64,000 bases of DNA from Edaphochlamys debaryana (taxonomy: Eukaryota; Chlorophyta; Chlorophyceae; Chlamydomonadales), in the NCBI GenBank assembly GCA_016858145.1, contig JAEHOE010000007.1, positions 1,488,001 to 1,552,000 of the forward strand, read 5' to 3'. Shown here piece by piece: positions 1 through 11,600 of this stretch. The translations under genes and the position numbers were made by a program. Within the stretch, counting starts at the first letter, position 1; every line of letters starts with the position of its first letter. The notes beneath the pieces were generated by a model. That model did not search any database and was not told the DNA's origin. It worked only from the letters and a program-made list of their open reading frames with translations.

Positions 1-3000
1 TGCTGCTGGGCAACTGATAACCATACCTCTGCTGCCCCGCGCCCGCTCCTCCGGCCCCCGCAGTCCCTGCCCTTCAGCCCCCAGCCCCCCGCCGCGCCGA
101 GTCCCGGCATATCCCACCGCCGCGTCCCCATCTCCCGCCGATCCACCGAGTCCATCCCAGGCGCTTCGGGCCTGGTCGGGGAGGACGCTGCATTCCTGCA
201 GCAAGTGTCGTCGGGCCTCAGCACCGGAGCCGCCGAGTCCGCGGTAGCGGCTGTGGATCGACCATCGGGCGGCTCTGGGCCGACAGGGGCGGCGGCCGGC
301 GAGCTTCCGGCGCCGCCCCCGCCGCCGTCGGCTCCCCTGCCCCCGCCGGCTGCTCCTCCGCCGCCTCCGCCGAGGGTGGAGCTCCCAGCTACGAATGGCG
401 TGGGAAGGAGCTCTGACGAGGTGGGGCCGGCTTTTTACATCCAAATCAACTGCAGGGCCGTTGCTGCCCTCACCAGCCAAATCCCGCCCGCTCCCTCCCT
501 CCCCCGTGCAGGGCAGCTGTGGGCCGCTGGACTCCGCTGTGTCTCTGTACCTGCTGGAGCGGGGAGTGCACGGCGGCAAGGCGCCAGGGGTGTTCAGGTG
601 GGGGCGGCCGCGCAGGGGGATGGGGAGGTGAGGGGCAGGACGATCGGCCGGGCTATACGCTTTCGGCCGCGTGCCATGGGTGCGAGGGTGCGTGCTCGGG
701 GTGTCTGGCCGGGGGCGCTGCGGAGCAAGCCATGACTGACGGGCTGTGTTCGCGTGTCCGCCCCTTCTTGCCCCAGGCCTGATGACATAGACTATTGGTG
801 CGTGCTGCTGCTCTATGCTCTATGGGACCATGTTCAACACCAAGCTTTAACTCTAGAGACCTGTTTGTTGGGTGAACGCATTACTCGACACGCTTGCGGC
901 TTCTCCGCGCCTTCTCCTGGCCCTTGACAGGCTGGTGGGCGCCGTGGTGGAAGCCCTGGCGGGCGTGCCGTACGACACCCACGTGCGCGAAACACTACTG
1001 ACGCCCCTGGGGGTGCAGCTGCCCGCCTGCGCCCCCCGGGGGCCGCGGGGCCCCAACGGCAGCGAAACGGGCGGGGGGGAGGCCGGGCCGCGTGTGACCG
1101 TGTGGCCCGAGCCGCTGCCGCCGGCTGCCAAGCAGCCGCGAGTGCAGCCGCGGCGATACAGCAGCGGTGACGGTAGCGGCCGCGGCGGGGCACCGAGTGG
1201 CGAGGAGCAGAGCCTGGGCCCCCCGCCCGTACCCGAGATCACGTGAGCGACCGGTGGCATACAGTAATCAGCCGCCCTTTCCGCTATTGTCTTGTACGGC
1301 GTCCGTCTTGGTTCTGGACTCGTTATCGCTGGCTGCCACCGTGCACGGCTCTCCCAGGCTATCACCTCTCATGCAGTCATGCTTGTTGCGCTACCAACAG
1401 CCTGTGCCCATTGCCCTTGCAGCCCGGCTGTACGCTACACGCCGCCGCCGCTCACACCCGTGGGGGGCCTGGTGCTGCCGCCGCGGGATGCGGCGCGGCT
1501 GCTGGGCCTGCTGGTCCGCAACCCCAACGCGGGGGGCGGGGGCGGGGGCGAGGGCGGCGAGGGTTCCAGCCGGACAATCCTTGCCGGTGCGTGCGGGGGT
1601 TGGGGCATGCTTGTCATGTGCCCCCCGAGGCCCTGACGCTTGGGGCCCTGTGCGTGTGCGCGCGCGTCGCCTGCTACCCGCATCACCCTGGCTTTTCCAG
1701 CTGCCCACGCCAACAGCTTTGTTGATATCCAGCCGCCCACGTCCCCCATGGTGCTGCTCCCTCCCGTGCTCGTGCAGCGCTCTGCGAGGTCCGCCTCAGT
1801 GACTTTGTCAAGGTGGGGCAGCGGGGGCTCAGACACGGGGACGAGACGCCGGAGGCCGAGGGCCCGTGGGGAGACGCTGGGCTGGGGGGCCCCGGGCGGG
1901 GGTGCAGGGCCGCGAGGCTCATGCGCCCATCCCCGAACCCCTGTTCCCCCCCTTTGTACAAACCACCCCCCAACAGGACGTGGGTGTGGCCATGGCGGGT
2001 CTGCTGGCGACGGGCCTGGGCCGCTGCGGAGACTCTGTGGTGGCGGCGGAGAGCCCCCCGCCGCCCCCGAGCGTGCGGGAGCTGGCCCTGGGCTCACAGG
2101 TAAGGTACCGTAGGCGTAACGTAGCTCAAGAGCCCGCACCATTTGGCGATGCTGATGGGAGTCTGGTTCCGGGATCTAGATGTTGCGGAGCTCTGCTTGT
2201 GCGTCCGCCCCCGCCACCCGCACCCAGCTCTCCACGCGCTGTTCCCTCGACCTCGCCCACACACGACCCACCCCCCAGGCAGCGGCAGCGGCTCAGGCCC
2301 ACTTCCAGTCGCTCGCCCAGGGCGCTCAGGCGCACCGCAGCAGCACTGCCTCGGGCGCCGGCGGGGGCCGCGACAGCGGCACGGGCGGCGCGGAGGGCCC
2401 GCCCGGGCCCAGCCTGGGCCCCCCCGCCTCCGCCTCGCCCTGCTGCGTGCTGGTGCTGGCGCCCGAGAGCGGTCTGGCGCTGCTGGTGGCGGCAAACACG
2501 GCGCCACCGGCCGGGGCCGCGTTCTGCAAGAAGGTGTGTTTGGAGTTGTCGCACAGCTGGGTCCCCGGGATATCCCAGCATGTGCAGAGGCCCAGTGTGA
2601 GCGGAGTGGCACTGGCCGATGTGCGAGAGGACGGGATGCGGCTGTGCTGAGAGGAGCCTGGCCCGACAGCCAGCCCGGGGCCCCATCCGCCTCGTCCCTA
2701 CCCCAGGTCGCCTGCCACCTGTTGGAGCGCTTCCGCCCGGCAGAGATGCCCGGGCCCCTGGCGCGCAGCTGGCTGGCGGCAGTGCCGCCGGCCCGGCAGG
2801 TACGCGCGGGCGCATGCTGCAGCTGCTTGTGGAATCCATCCCGCCCCCCGCATGCCAGCTTGCAGCCCCATTCCCGATCACCTGCGCCTTGGTAGTCCCC
2901 CTCCCGATACCCCCTCACCCACCGTGGTGCAGCTGGAGGTGTGGTGCCGCCGGAGCGGCGACCTGCTTCCCCAGCCCCACCATGATCCCCCCCTTGCTGC

Positions 3001-5248
3001 TCATGATGCTCCCAAACCTACCCTCCCGACCCCTCCCGCAGGACGCCGTGGTGCAGCTGGTGGCCTTTCCGCCCGCCTGCTGCCCCTCCCCCGTGGCCCT
3101 GTTCGAGGGCTGGGCCGTGCAGCTGCCCGACTACCTGAGGGTGAGCGGGCGTAGCACCACCAGGTTGACAGGGGCTTGAGGAGCACTGCACCGGCGCTGC
3201 ACACGAGGGCCGCTTCCGGCTGCACCGCTACTACCGGTGTCCTCCGCTGCCTCACCTCCCGCCTCCGGGCCCCTCCCCAACCCCCTGCTCCCCGCTCTCT
3301 CCCAGCTGCGCTGCCTGCAGGCACCGGGGCACGGCAGCCGCCGCGGCGAGGCGCCCGCTCTGCGCCTGGCCAAGCTGGTGGCCCCCGCCGCCTCCGCCAT
3401 AGCCTCGGGCTGCCCCCCGGACGCGCCCCTGGCGCTGTTCGGGCACGGGCTGGGGGCGCTGTGGGCCTTCGAGACGGCGCGGCGGCTGGAGGGGTGGCTG
3501 GGCAGATCGCCCATGGTGGGTGCGGCAGAAGGGCCGCGAAGGCGGGGCTCGGGCGGGTTGTTGTGCTCGAGGCTGCTCCGACCCTGGCCTGGATACCGGT
3601 TGCGAGATCGCTGCAGTGCTGATCTGCCGTGTGCGTGCCCCACCCGCTGTTCCGCAGCATCTCTTCGTGAGCGCCTGTGCGGCGCCCACGGAGTTCGCGA
3701 CGGCGGGGTCGTCTTCGGGCGGCACGCACTCAGGCGGCAGGCGCAAACCGTGCGTTTGCTGCTCCACCCCTCAGCACAGGGACCGGGGTCCGGCAACTCA
3801 AGGCGCATGGGGGCTTTGCACGGGGCTGCAGGCACCTGCCAAGCCCACCCACCCACAACCCACGCCCCGCCCTTGAACCCTCCTCGCTTGCCCATGCCGT
3901 TCCCACGCCCCGACCCCCCTTGTTTGAACTCCCTCTTACCTCCTTGTCATCGCAGCTTCTCGCCCTGGGCGGGCTCGGCGGGCAGCGAGGGCGGCGCCTC
4001 CACCTCCGGTGGCGGTAGCGGCGGCGCCTCCGGCCCCGACCCCACTCCGCTGCACGAGCAGGCAGACGAGCCATTCGTGACAGCGCTGGCGGCGCACCGG
4101 CGCTGCCCCAAAGCCCTGCGCAGCCACCCGCCCACACTCGTGGTAGGACGGGGCGCGCCCACGGCACCTGGGTGCACGATTCCTCGGGTTCCTTTCCAGG
4201 GCTTCGTTTCCGGGGCCTTCGCAAGAGGTGGACACGTCCTGCCAGCCTCCGTAGATCGCGTCTCCCTCACATCATACTGAAAGCGACTCTACTCGCTGGC
4301 CCGCTCCCCGTGGATCTCTTTTGCATCTCTGTTGCATCCCTTCGCATCCAGATGACCCCCTTTGCATCCTATCACGCCCGCCCGAACCCCAGGACCACCT
4401 GCCCCTGCTGCGGGCCGACGTGGAGCTGGAGAGCCACTACACCTACACCCCGCCGCCGCCCACCCTGGCAGCCTCCGTCGCGTCGGTGCTGGCGGCGGTG
4501 CAGGGAAGGTGCGCGAGGGCGAGGGCCCGCGTTGTGTGCCTCCGTCAGACTGCTTGGGCTGAGGTCCTGGAGCAGGCAAAGGGAGGGCAAAAGCAGGCTG
4601 CATTATTGCACGGTTGAGCTTCTAACCCTTCTCCGCCGGTTTCGCTCTATCGTGCTGCTGTGCGTCAGGGCCGAGGAGGAGTCCCGCCTGTGTGCATCGT
4701 GCCTGTCCTGCCCCATCACGGTCTTCACTCCGGAGGACGAGGCCGCAGCGGGGCTGGGGCCAGAACTGACGGCCGGATGGGAGCAGGTGAGGCATAGGAC
4801 GGACCTCCTTCATGTTTGAGCAGCGCCTAGGGTCAAGCCCCCAATCCACCTCGTCCGTCTCCTCTCCGACCCCAGGGCTCCGGCAACCCATCTGCCTCTC
4901 GCCCCTCGCTGTCCCGCGCCCAGACGACTGCTGACCACGTCCCTCTCTCGCCCTCTCGCACCCCTCCCCCACCAGGTGACCACGGGCCAGGTCCGCTTCA
5001 CCTCGGTGCCGGGCGACTTCATGGCGGTGCTGGAGTCCCGGCAGCACTCGGCCCCGCTGCTGACTGCCATGAGCCAGGCGCTGAGCAAACAGCTGTCGGT
5101 ACACGGCTCCTGGACGGCCAAGCTGCGGCCTGCCGAGTCCAAGCCGGGCGGCAGGGCGCGGCTGGGGGGCGTGGGCAGCCGGCCGCAGTCGGGTGCGCGG
5201 CCGGATGCCGGTGTGGGCCTGCTGCCGCCCGTGTATCCCCGCACATGA
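1..5248 (+). CDS. Beta-lactamase-like / type II thioesterase-like fusion protein (5' end outside window)
   Basis: Fifteen exons join in frame to give 860 C-terminal residues: 1-420, 512-597, 931-1242, 1423-1586, 1778-1812, 1977-2099, 2279-2533, 2707-2799, 3042-3140, 3306-3515, 3658-3749, 3956-4142, 4393-4508, 4669-4786, 4976-5248 (TGA). The first exon is open to the window edge and Pro-rich. Exons 2-7 resemble serine beta-lactamases: LDSAVSLYL, then LVGAVVEALAGVPYDTHV and TPLGV, then TPVGGLVLPPRDAARLL, then a PESGLALLVAANT strand. The SxxK motif would lie upstream and I could not find a YxN motif. Exons 9-15 resemble PKS/NRPS-type II thioesterases: LVAFPPACC, FEGWAVQLP, APGHGSRRGE, LFGHGLGALWAFE, LPLLRADVELESHYTY, CPITVF and a VPGDF stretch. 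The nucleophile Ser of GHSxG is Gly (codon GGG) and the His of the usual GGHFF segment is absent, so this half is probably catalytically dead. Domain names are inferred from motifs. The thioesterase call is firmer than the beta-lactamase call. Confidence 0.68.
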
Positions 5249-5824
5249 GAGAGGTGCGTGATTGCGGTCTAAAGGTTGCCTGCGAGCGAGGGAACGAGCG
5301 TGCGAATTGGCGCTCGACCATGCTTGATTACGCGCCGACGCACTTCTGGGGGGTTACAGTGACACTACCAGGGTGCGGCGAGGGAGGGCGGAAGACGTGC
5401 AGGTGTCCCTGGCGGTGCTTGCGAGACTCCAAAGCTGGGGCCGACGGGGGGAGGCAGGGTTGACGGGGATTGATGTTAAAAGAGGCAGGGCGGCGTGATG
5501 GAGGCGGTGGCGAGCTGGATGGGATGTGCCGCGCAGTGGTGTATGGGCAACTCAAGCCGACCCGTGGGACGAGGCGTTGGCGTGCGACTGCCTCTCAAAC
5601 CAGAGCAAAGTATGCATTGTACGTAGCTTGCTGCGCCTGTCCGCGTATCTTTCTGTGCTCCGGACCGCAACCGCGATCAGTCGCGGGGAAGATCAGGGTT
5701 TGCCATCAACTGCCCCCCAACACCGGCATCGTCGTTAACACAACAGCCGCTCGCGACTGCACACATCTGTGCTTACTCTCTAGCCTGCTAAGAGCTTGTG
5801 TGTCGCGCCTGAGTTTCATCAACG
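5249..5824. other. Intergenic region: 3'UTR of the fusion gene and 5' flank of the next gene
   Basis: About 580 bp between the TGA of the fusion gene and the ATG at 5825. No TGTAA poly(A) signal is visible on the plus strand, so the transcript end is not placed. I see no repeat, RNA gene or convincing coding exon here. Confidence 0.4.
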
Positions 5825-6752
5825 ATGCAGACTTCTACCACCATGCGCGCCTCGCGCTCGAGCGTGGCCCCGCGCGGCGCGCGCCCCAACGTTACCGTGC
5901 GCGCGACGGTGCTGCAGCAGCTGGCGTCGGCCGCTGCCGCGGCGGTGTTGCTCGCGGCATCTCCCGCGCTTGCTTCCGACCCAGGTCGGCCAGAGTCGGC
6001 TTCCTGCCATTTAAGGCTAAGCAGGAGCAGCAACGTGTTTCAGCCATCTGTATATCCACTGAACCCGCCCGCCTGGCCGATCCCACTTTCCGCCCTGCAG
6101 CACCTGCCCCGCCCCAGCCCCCCGCGGAGCCGTCCACCATCTCGTTCACCCGTGTGACCCCGGACGTGGCGCAAAAATTCAAGCAAATGGAGGAGAACCG
6201 TGCGTGGAAGTGCAAGGTGCGTGGGAGCGTCAGGGTCGCACTCCACGTGCCTGGCACGTGGGGGCTGTCGGGTGCGGGGGGGCGAAGGTGCGTGGGAGGG
6301 TCAGGGTCACATCCCACCGGGGCCGAAGGAGACCTCGCGGGCTGACACGCGGTGGCTCCGCGGCCTCATTCGTCCCACGATTGCGGCGGGGGTGGCGGGG
6401 GTGGCACACGGCAGGTGCTTCATGCACCGTAATGATGGAGTTTGGCAATGCCTTTCCGGGATTGCGTGTTTGCAACCCTGGCCTCTGCGGCACGGCATGC
6501 CTCTTCAATCCGGCCGCAGGCCTGACAGAGGGGCGAGGGATGCGGTGAAGGCAAGAGAGGAAAATGAGAGGCTCATGTATCAGCTAAACATGTCCTGGAC
6601 CGGCCCATGCCTCCGTACCCCTTCCCCCTATACTGCTTGCTCCCCAGGGCGTCAGCATGTTTGACTGCGATGGCGAGCGTGCGGAGGCCGACCAGCAGCG
6701 CTTCGAGGAGTTCGCCCGCATGATGCGCGGCGAGGCGGGCAAGGACGAGTGA
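5825..6752 (+). CDS. Small protein with thylakoid-lumen-type presequence, function unknown
   Basis: Three exons, 5825-5984, 6101-6216 and 6648-6752 (TGA), give 126 residues. Phases match and no stop occurs. Residues 1-30 are rich in Ser, Arg, Ala and Val and contain no acidic residue, like a plastid transit peptide. A hydrophobic Ala-rich segment (about 33-48) follows and ends in ASPALA, a typical thylakoid processing site, so the mature protein of about 76 residues is probably lumenal. The segment lacks a twin Arg, so the Sec route is more likely than Tat. The mature part has a short Pro-rich stretch, then VTPDVAQKFKQMEENRAWKC, two cysteines (in WKCK and FDCDG) and a charged C-terminus ending GKDE. 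I do not recognise the family. The two Cys could form a disulfide, which is inference. Confidence 0.72.
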
Positions 6753-7182
6753 GGGCCGAGCTGTGGACACAATGCCCCTGGAGTGGCGCAAGCGTCCAAT
6801 CGGTCCTCCCGTGGGAGCTGTTACCCAGATGTGGACGAGCACGACGTGGACAAGAGTGGAAGCGCCTCCGCGTATCGGCGCTTCCCTGGGGCGGGACGCG
6901 TGCGCGCTGGACGTACAGAAGCTGACGAGCGGGCGTGCAGGCGTTGAGGGATAACGCGGCTGTGCATGGGACGCGTGCCCTGGTGAGGGCGGGCAGTTGG
7001 GAACAGGAGGATGCGGAGAGTTGGACTGACACCTACCGAAACAGAGCGGTTGTGATGTCAAAAGCATATAGGAGGCAGGTGGGTGGGTGCTTGAAGCGGA
7101 TCCCAACTGTTGGTTCGATCGAGGGGTGCGAGAGAAGAGAATCATGTTCACTTGTTGGGCCCGGGCGCATCGGGCGTTTGGG

Positions 7183-7187
7183 TGTAA
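7183..7187 (+). terminator. Poly(A) signal TGTAA for the small lumenal protein gene
   Basis: This is the first plus-strand TGTAA after the stop at 6752, implying a 3'UTR of about 430 nt. TGTAA is the standard poly(A) signal of volvocine nuclear genes. A second one occurs near 7342. Confidence 0.45.
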
Positions 7188-7210
7188 TAAGGCGAGGACA
7201 GATGGTGACA

Positions 7211-7215
7211 TTACA
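7211..7215 (-). terminator. Candidate poly(A) signal TGTAA for the first mosaic lectin gene
   Basis: Reads TTACA on the plus strand. It is the only minus-strand TGTAA I found between this point and the stop codon at 8680, implying a 3'UTR of about 1.47 kb. It lies within 30 bp of the TGTAA of the convergent gene, so the two transcripts may overlap at their ends. Confidence 0.35.
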
Positions 7216-8679
7216 TCATGTCTGTCAGTCTGTGGGCCAAGCTGCGAGCGCTTTGCAAGGTGTGGCTGTGAAATATGAGCGCGTTCGGGCTTCGGGGTTG
7301 TGGGTTGTGAGTCTCTGCGCCGGGGGCACCCGGCGCGCAGGTGTAAGGGCTCCTGACGAGACAAGCCCCTGAAGTAAGAGCTACTCTCAGTGCGGACAGC
7401 TTGACAGGTGGTGCGTGGTGGAAGGCGAGGTGCCCTGAGGCGCGTAGAAGTACGGTATGGTGCGGCCCGATGGTGCTCTCCCGCTGTGGGTGGGGACGCG
7501 TTCGCGCGGCGTTGGCGCTGCTTGCCCAACCCCACCCACCCTCCGCCGCCCCCCTCTTCCGCTTCCACCGTCCATGTCCGTCCTCCCGCCGCGCTGCCCT
7601 GAGAGGTGTGAAGAGTGCATGTGCAGAGTAGCATTGGTAAGCGAACAAATGCAGTGGCACAATGGAGTTTGGCGGGAAAAGGGCGATGAACACGGCCAAC
7701 GGCGCGCGACCGTTGCCGGCCCTGTCGGCACTGCGAGTTCAGGGGCGAGTTTCCCCCTTCCCCCCTGACGCCGACCCCCCGACCCCCGTCCTCCACCATG
7801 CGAACCCCCGCTTGCCCCTGTGCCCTCACCCCCGCGCCCCGACCCGCCGGGAAAGCACTGAAGCAGCACCCACGCCAAGCCCCTTTGGAGGCTGCACTAA
7901 TGCACTATTACTTATAGTGCATCCGCCGTACAGGGCGTGCCGTACAACGGGTCTGGGGACATGGTGCAGCATGGTTTGGGGTCCAGAACCTCACTCCAGC
8001 AACCCCCCGCTGGTGTGGACCGGCTGGGTCAGGAGGCTCTTGGGCTCCTGGGCTGGGTGGGGTCGGTTCAGCTGGCTGAGGCTGCGGCGGGGGCTGGGGC
8101 GGGTGGGGCTGGGCCAGGCTGGGGCGGGTACGTGTCGCCGACTGACGCCGAAACGCACTTGCTATATAGAAGGCACATACGGAACGTCTGATGTGTATTG
8201 GTGAATGTCGGCGGGACCGCGGAACGTGGGCATCACGGCCGACCTTCGCCTTCTTCGAGAAGGCTAAACAGCCGACCATGCCTTCAACCTTCTGTCACCT
8301 TGGTGAAGCTTAAATGCTTCCACCAGGCTTCTGTGAGACCTCTCTCGCGCGCATGTGCATGTCGCGACGGTTCGCACAAAATATTGCTTCCAGACACCGC
8401 AACTGCACATGTAGGCTTCTGCGGGGGTGAATGTCTCATCGGAGACAAGTTGGGCTTTGGACACCCGCGGCGCTATGGCAAGTCCCGAACGGCCGAAGTG
8501 CCCCGGGCTGTCCACACCAACCTCCGTCTGCGCCCTGCCCCCCTCCGGCCCCCCTCCACCTCCTCAAGTCCGCCTCCCCCTCCCCCCATCCATGTCCATG
8601 CAGGCGACCAGTACCATGCAATCAGCCCCACGGCCACCAAAGGCCCATCGCAGTCGCCTCGTTCGCCCTCCCCCCGGAA
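7216..8679 (-). other. Presumed long 3'UTR of the first mosaic lectin gene
   Basis: About 1.46 kb between the lectin stop codon and the nearest minus-strand TGTAA. I found no exon with family resemblance on either strand. It contains a perfect hairpin at 7900-7922. Several open frames here are short and composition-driven. Confidence 0.35.
7900..7922. repeat. Perfect 9-bp inverted repeat (stem-loop)
   Basis: ATGCACTAT, a 5-base spacer (TACTT), then ATAGTGCAT: a perfect 9-bp stem in a locally AT-rich patch inside GC-rich sequence. It would lie in the 3'UTR of the minus-strand lectin gene. A function is not established. Confidence 0.6.
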
Positions 8680-11600
8680 TCAGCCCCAGCTAAAATCCTT
8701 GACATACAAACAGCCATCGAATTTGAACATGACGCCCGCAATTCCATCCAGTTGGATGCAGGGATCTAAATCGCGGGACATGTCGCAGGAAAGGCCCTGA
8801 CAACTGTTGTAACGGTAGCAATCTTCTCCCGCAGCATACCACCCCCACCGGATGCCCGTCAAGCCAATGGCCACTTGCCCTACCGTGGCTGTGTATTGCT
8901 TGTTTCCCCCCACGTCGAGCACCGGGCAACCAGCTTGCGGCGCATAATAAGGGGGTTGGGGTGGAGAGGGCAAGGGTGGGTAGCACGCAGGAAGGGGCGC
9001 GGGTTAGCATAAACCCCCAACCCCATCCTGAGGTTCCGAGGATGCCCTGCAGCCCCCCCCCCCCCCCCCACTTACTGCGGCCTTCCACTTGGCGCTCATA
9101 GAAACACGTTCCATAGGAGTAAGCTCTATCCACAAAATTCATTTTCAGCTGGCCGGCACTGTTGAAGCCAGAACAGTAGTTATTGTTCTGGGTGGGGGGG
9201 GGGTAAGGGGCCACGGGGTTCGACGCGTCGACGAGATGGAAGCCGAGCTCAGGGGCCCATCAGCTGGGGGACATGGCCGCAACGTGTAGATACACGTTTG
9301 CGCCCCTTCCCCATACGCCGTAGGCGGCATGCCTACCTGGCAGGCATCGAATGCGGAACTCGGGGCCGTGGTAAACAACTCATTCCCGGGGAAATCCGCA
9401 TCTGGCAGCGTTCGGTCGGGCAAGGCCCATGGGAGATGAGTGGGAGGAGGCGAACGATGAGCGCTAGATGGCACGAAGCGCCGCATTAGTAGCACCCGTT
9501 CGGAGGTTTGCTCGGATTGCTAAGCCCGCCCGTGTCCGGCTGCCCCGATCGGTCCCGCCCTCCCCTGCTTGACACAGCTCGAGCCCTGCTGCCCGCCCAC
9601 GTCATGTGTCCCAGTCTACCTGGATAAACATTGTAGTAGTACGGCTGATAGCCCTCCCCCAGTGTGGGTCCAGGCTCGTCAGGGCAAACTGCGACGCGGT
9701 GCAGAAGGGGGCCGTGCCGTGGGGCGGCGGCAGGGAGGAAAGGTCAGGTGGGTGCGACTCACTAGGGCGCCACGCTCTCTCCAAACGAACCGGCTGCCCA
9801 CGCACACGCCTCACCGGTAATGAGGGCGTACAAGCACATGGGGTGGGCGTACACCGTGATGGGCAGGGGCGTTCTCTTTATGTACCCAGTGCTTGTGAAG
9901 CCGCGGCAGCCAGGGGTTGACATGCAGGCAAACCTTGCCGTGTCGAGCGCCACGTAGGGGCCCCCCATGTCATCCCCAGGGCGATCCTGGTCGCTGTAGG
10001 TCGCGTAACCTGAAAAGTCTTGACAGACTGCATACGGGGGTAGGGTCATGGGGCGGAGGGGGGGGCGGGGCGAGCCTTGCGGAGCCGGTGTGGGCTGAGG
10101 GGTTGGTCAGATGGTCACTGACGAAGGCTAGCGTCAGGCGTGTGCCAGGGTACGTGCGGTCCAATGCTGATGCCAAATATACCGCACCCTTTCCATTCAC
10201 ACTATCGGCGTACCGGTAACCGAGAAACAGCCCTATCAGTGCATCAGAACTCACCCGTGTTGACTTTGGTGTAGAGGCATAGCGCGGGGTTATCCGGCAT
10301 AGTGCCGACCACATTGCTCTTGATCCACCCCAGGCTGGTGAAGCCGCGGCAGTCCTGGCGCGAGCTGCACGCGGCGCGGGCCGCCGCCAACGACCCCGTG
10401 TTGCCCAGGTCGTCCCCCGCGTGATCCACCCCCAGCTGGGAGGTGTAGCCGGGGAAGGCTGGGCAGCCTTGGGTTGGGAGGCAAGGGGGAAGGGAGAGGG
10501 GGCAGAGGCTGAGAAGGGCTGTGAGAGGGTGCGGGGGCCTGAGCACAGGCAGAGCGGGCTGGCTCTTTCAGCAGCGCAGGGCAGGACGAGGTCAGTGGCG
10601 AAGGGAAAGGCAGAGGGCAGAATGGGATGGCTGGGTAGGGCTGAGTACGGAACTGTAGCAATGCGAGGCGCAGGACGGGTAGCAGGGTTCCCTTTGGACC
10701 CAGGAGGCCCCTAGATGGCCCAGACCACACTTCCAGGAACGTACCGTTTGGAGGTGGGAACGGCGGCGGCGGTGACGGGCTAGGCGGGGGCGGCGGGTTG
10801 GGCGGCGCCGTAGGCATGGGGTTGCCAACGCCGAACAGCACTGGGCACTTGTCGTCCGCTACCGTGGGGTAGCCGCTGGTTGCTGGAGACGGGTCACAGC
10901 CCCTCGATACCACCACACCCCGCTGGCCCCCGGAGCCTAGGCACACCCAGTCGCGAACGCTGTCCTGATCTGCGGGAGAGGGCATGCAACACGACTTAGC
11001 ACATAGCTGTACAGGGTACCCGTTTCCTGCCTAGTGAGATGACTGGCCAGTGAGGAGCGCATGACTCACTGCAGTCCACGCTCAGCATGCGTCCCGGGCT
11101 GCAGAGGCTGCCGGAGGGGTAGGCGCAAGAAGCTGCAAGCAAAAGCAAAGGCGGAACGGGTGCGCCTCGGAAACAAGGGGCACTGTGAGCACAAGCGCAA
11201 GGAAAGCCCTATCCCGCGCTAGCTAGGTGTGCTGCATCCTTGCGGGCCCACCGTTTGCGGTGAGGGGAGGGCAGAAGGAGTCGGCAGCTCCCGGCCAGCA
11301 GCCCATCCCGGAGCGGACCACACGGAGATCGCTGCGGTCGGCCTTGAGGATGCAGGCCAGGTCCTTCACTCCGTCAGCGTCTGCGGAGGAGGGGGACGGG
11401 CATCGGATTAATGCCATCCAAGGGCTGCTGTGGGGCATGCCACTTGCCGCCCACGAGCGTCTGTTCCCACTCCTGAGGAGCTAGCCCCACGTGCGCCCCA
11501 CACGCCAACCCACCGCAGTCCAGCTGCAGGACCTCGCCGCCGGGACACCAGCCGGCCGGCGGCTTGGGGCACAGGGAGCCCAGCACCGAAGGGCAGGCGG

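Noticed and set aside
777..920. Candidate extra exon in the fusion gene (frame PDDIDYW...)
   Set aside because: It has an acceptor-like CCCCAG but no beta-lactamase resemblance and ends at a stop before the acceptor at 930. The exon at 512-597 joins 931 directly in phase.
7900..7922. Rho-independent-type terminator
   Set aside because: The stem-loop lies in a eukaryotic 3'UTR without a T-tract; bacterial termination does not apply.
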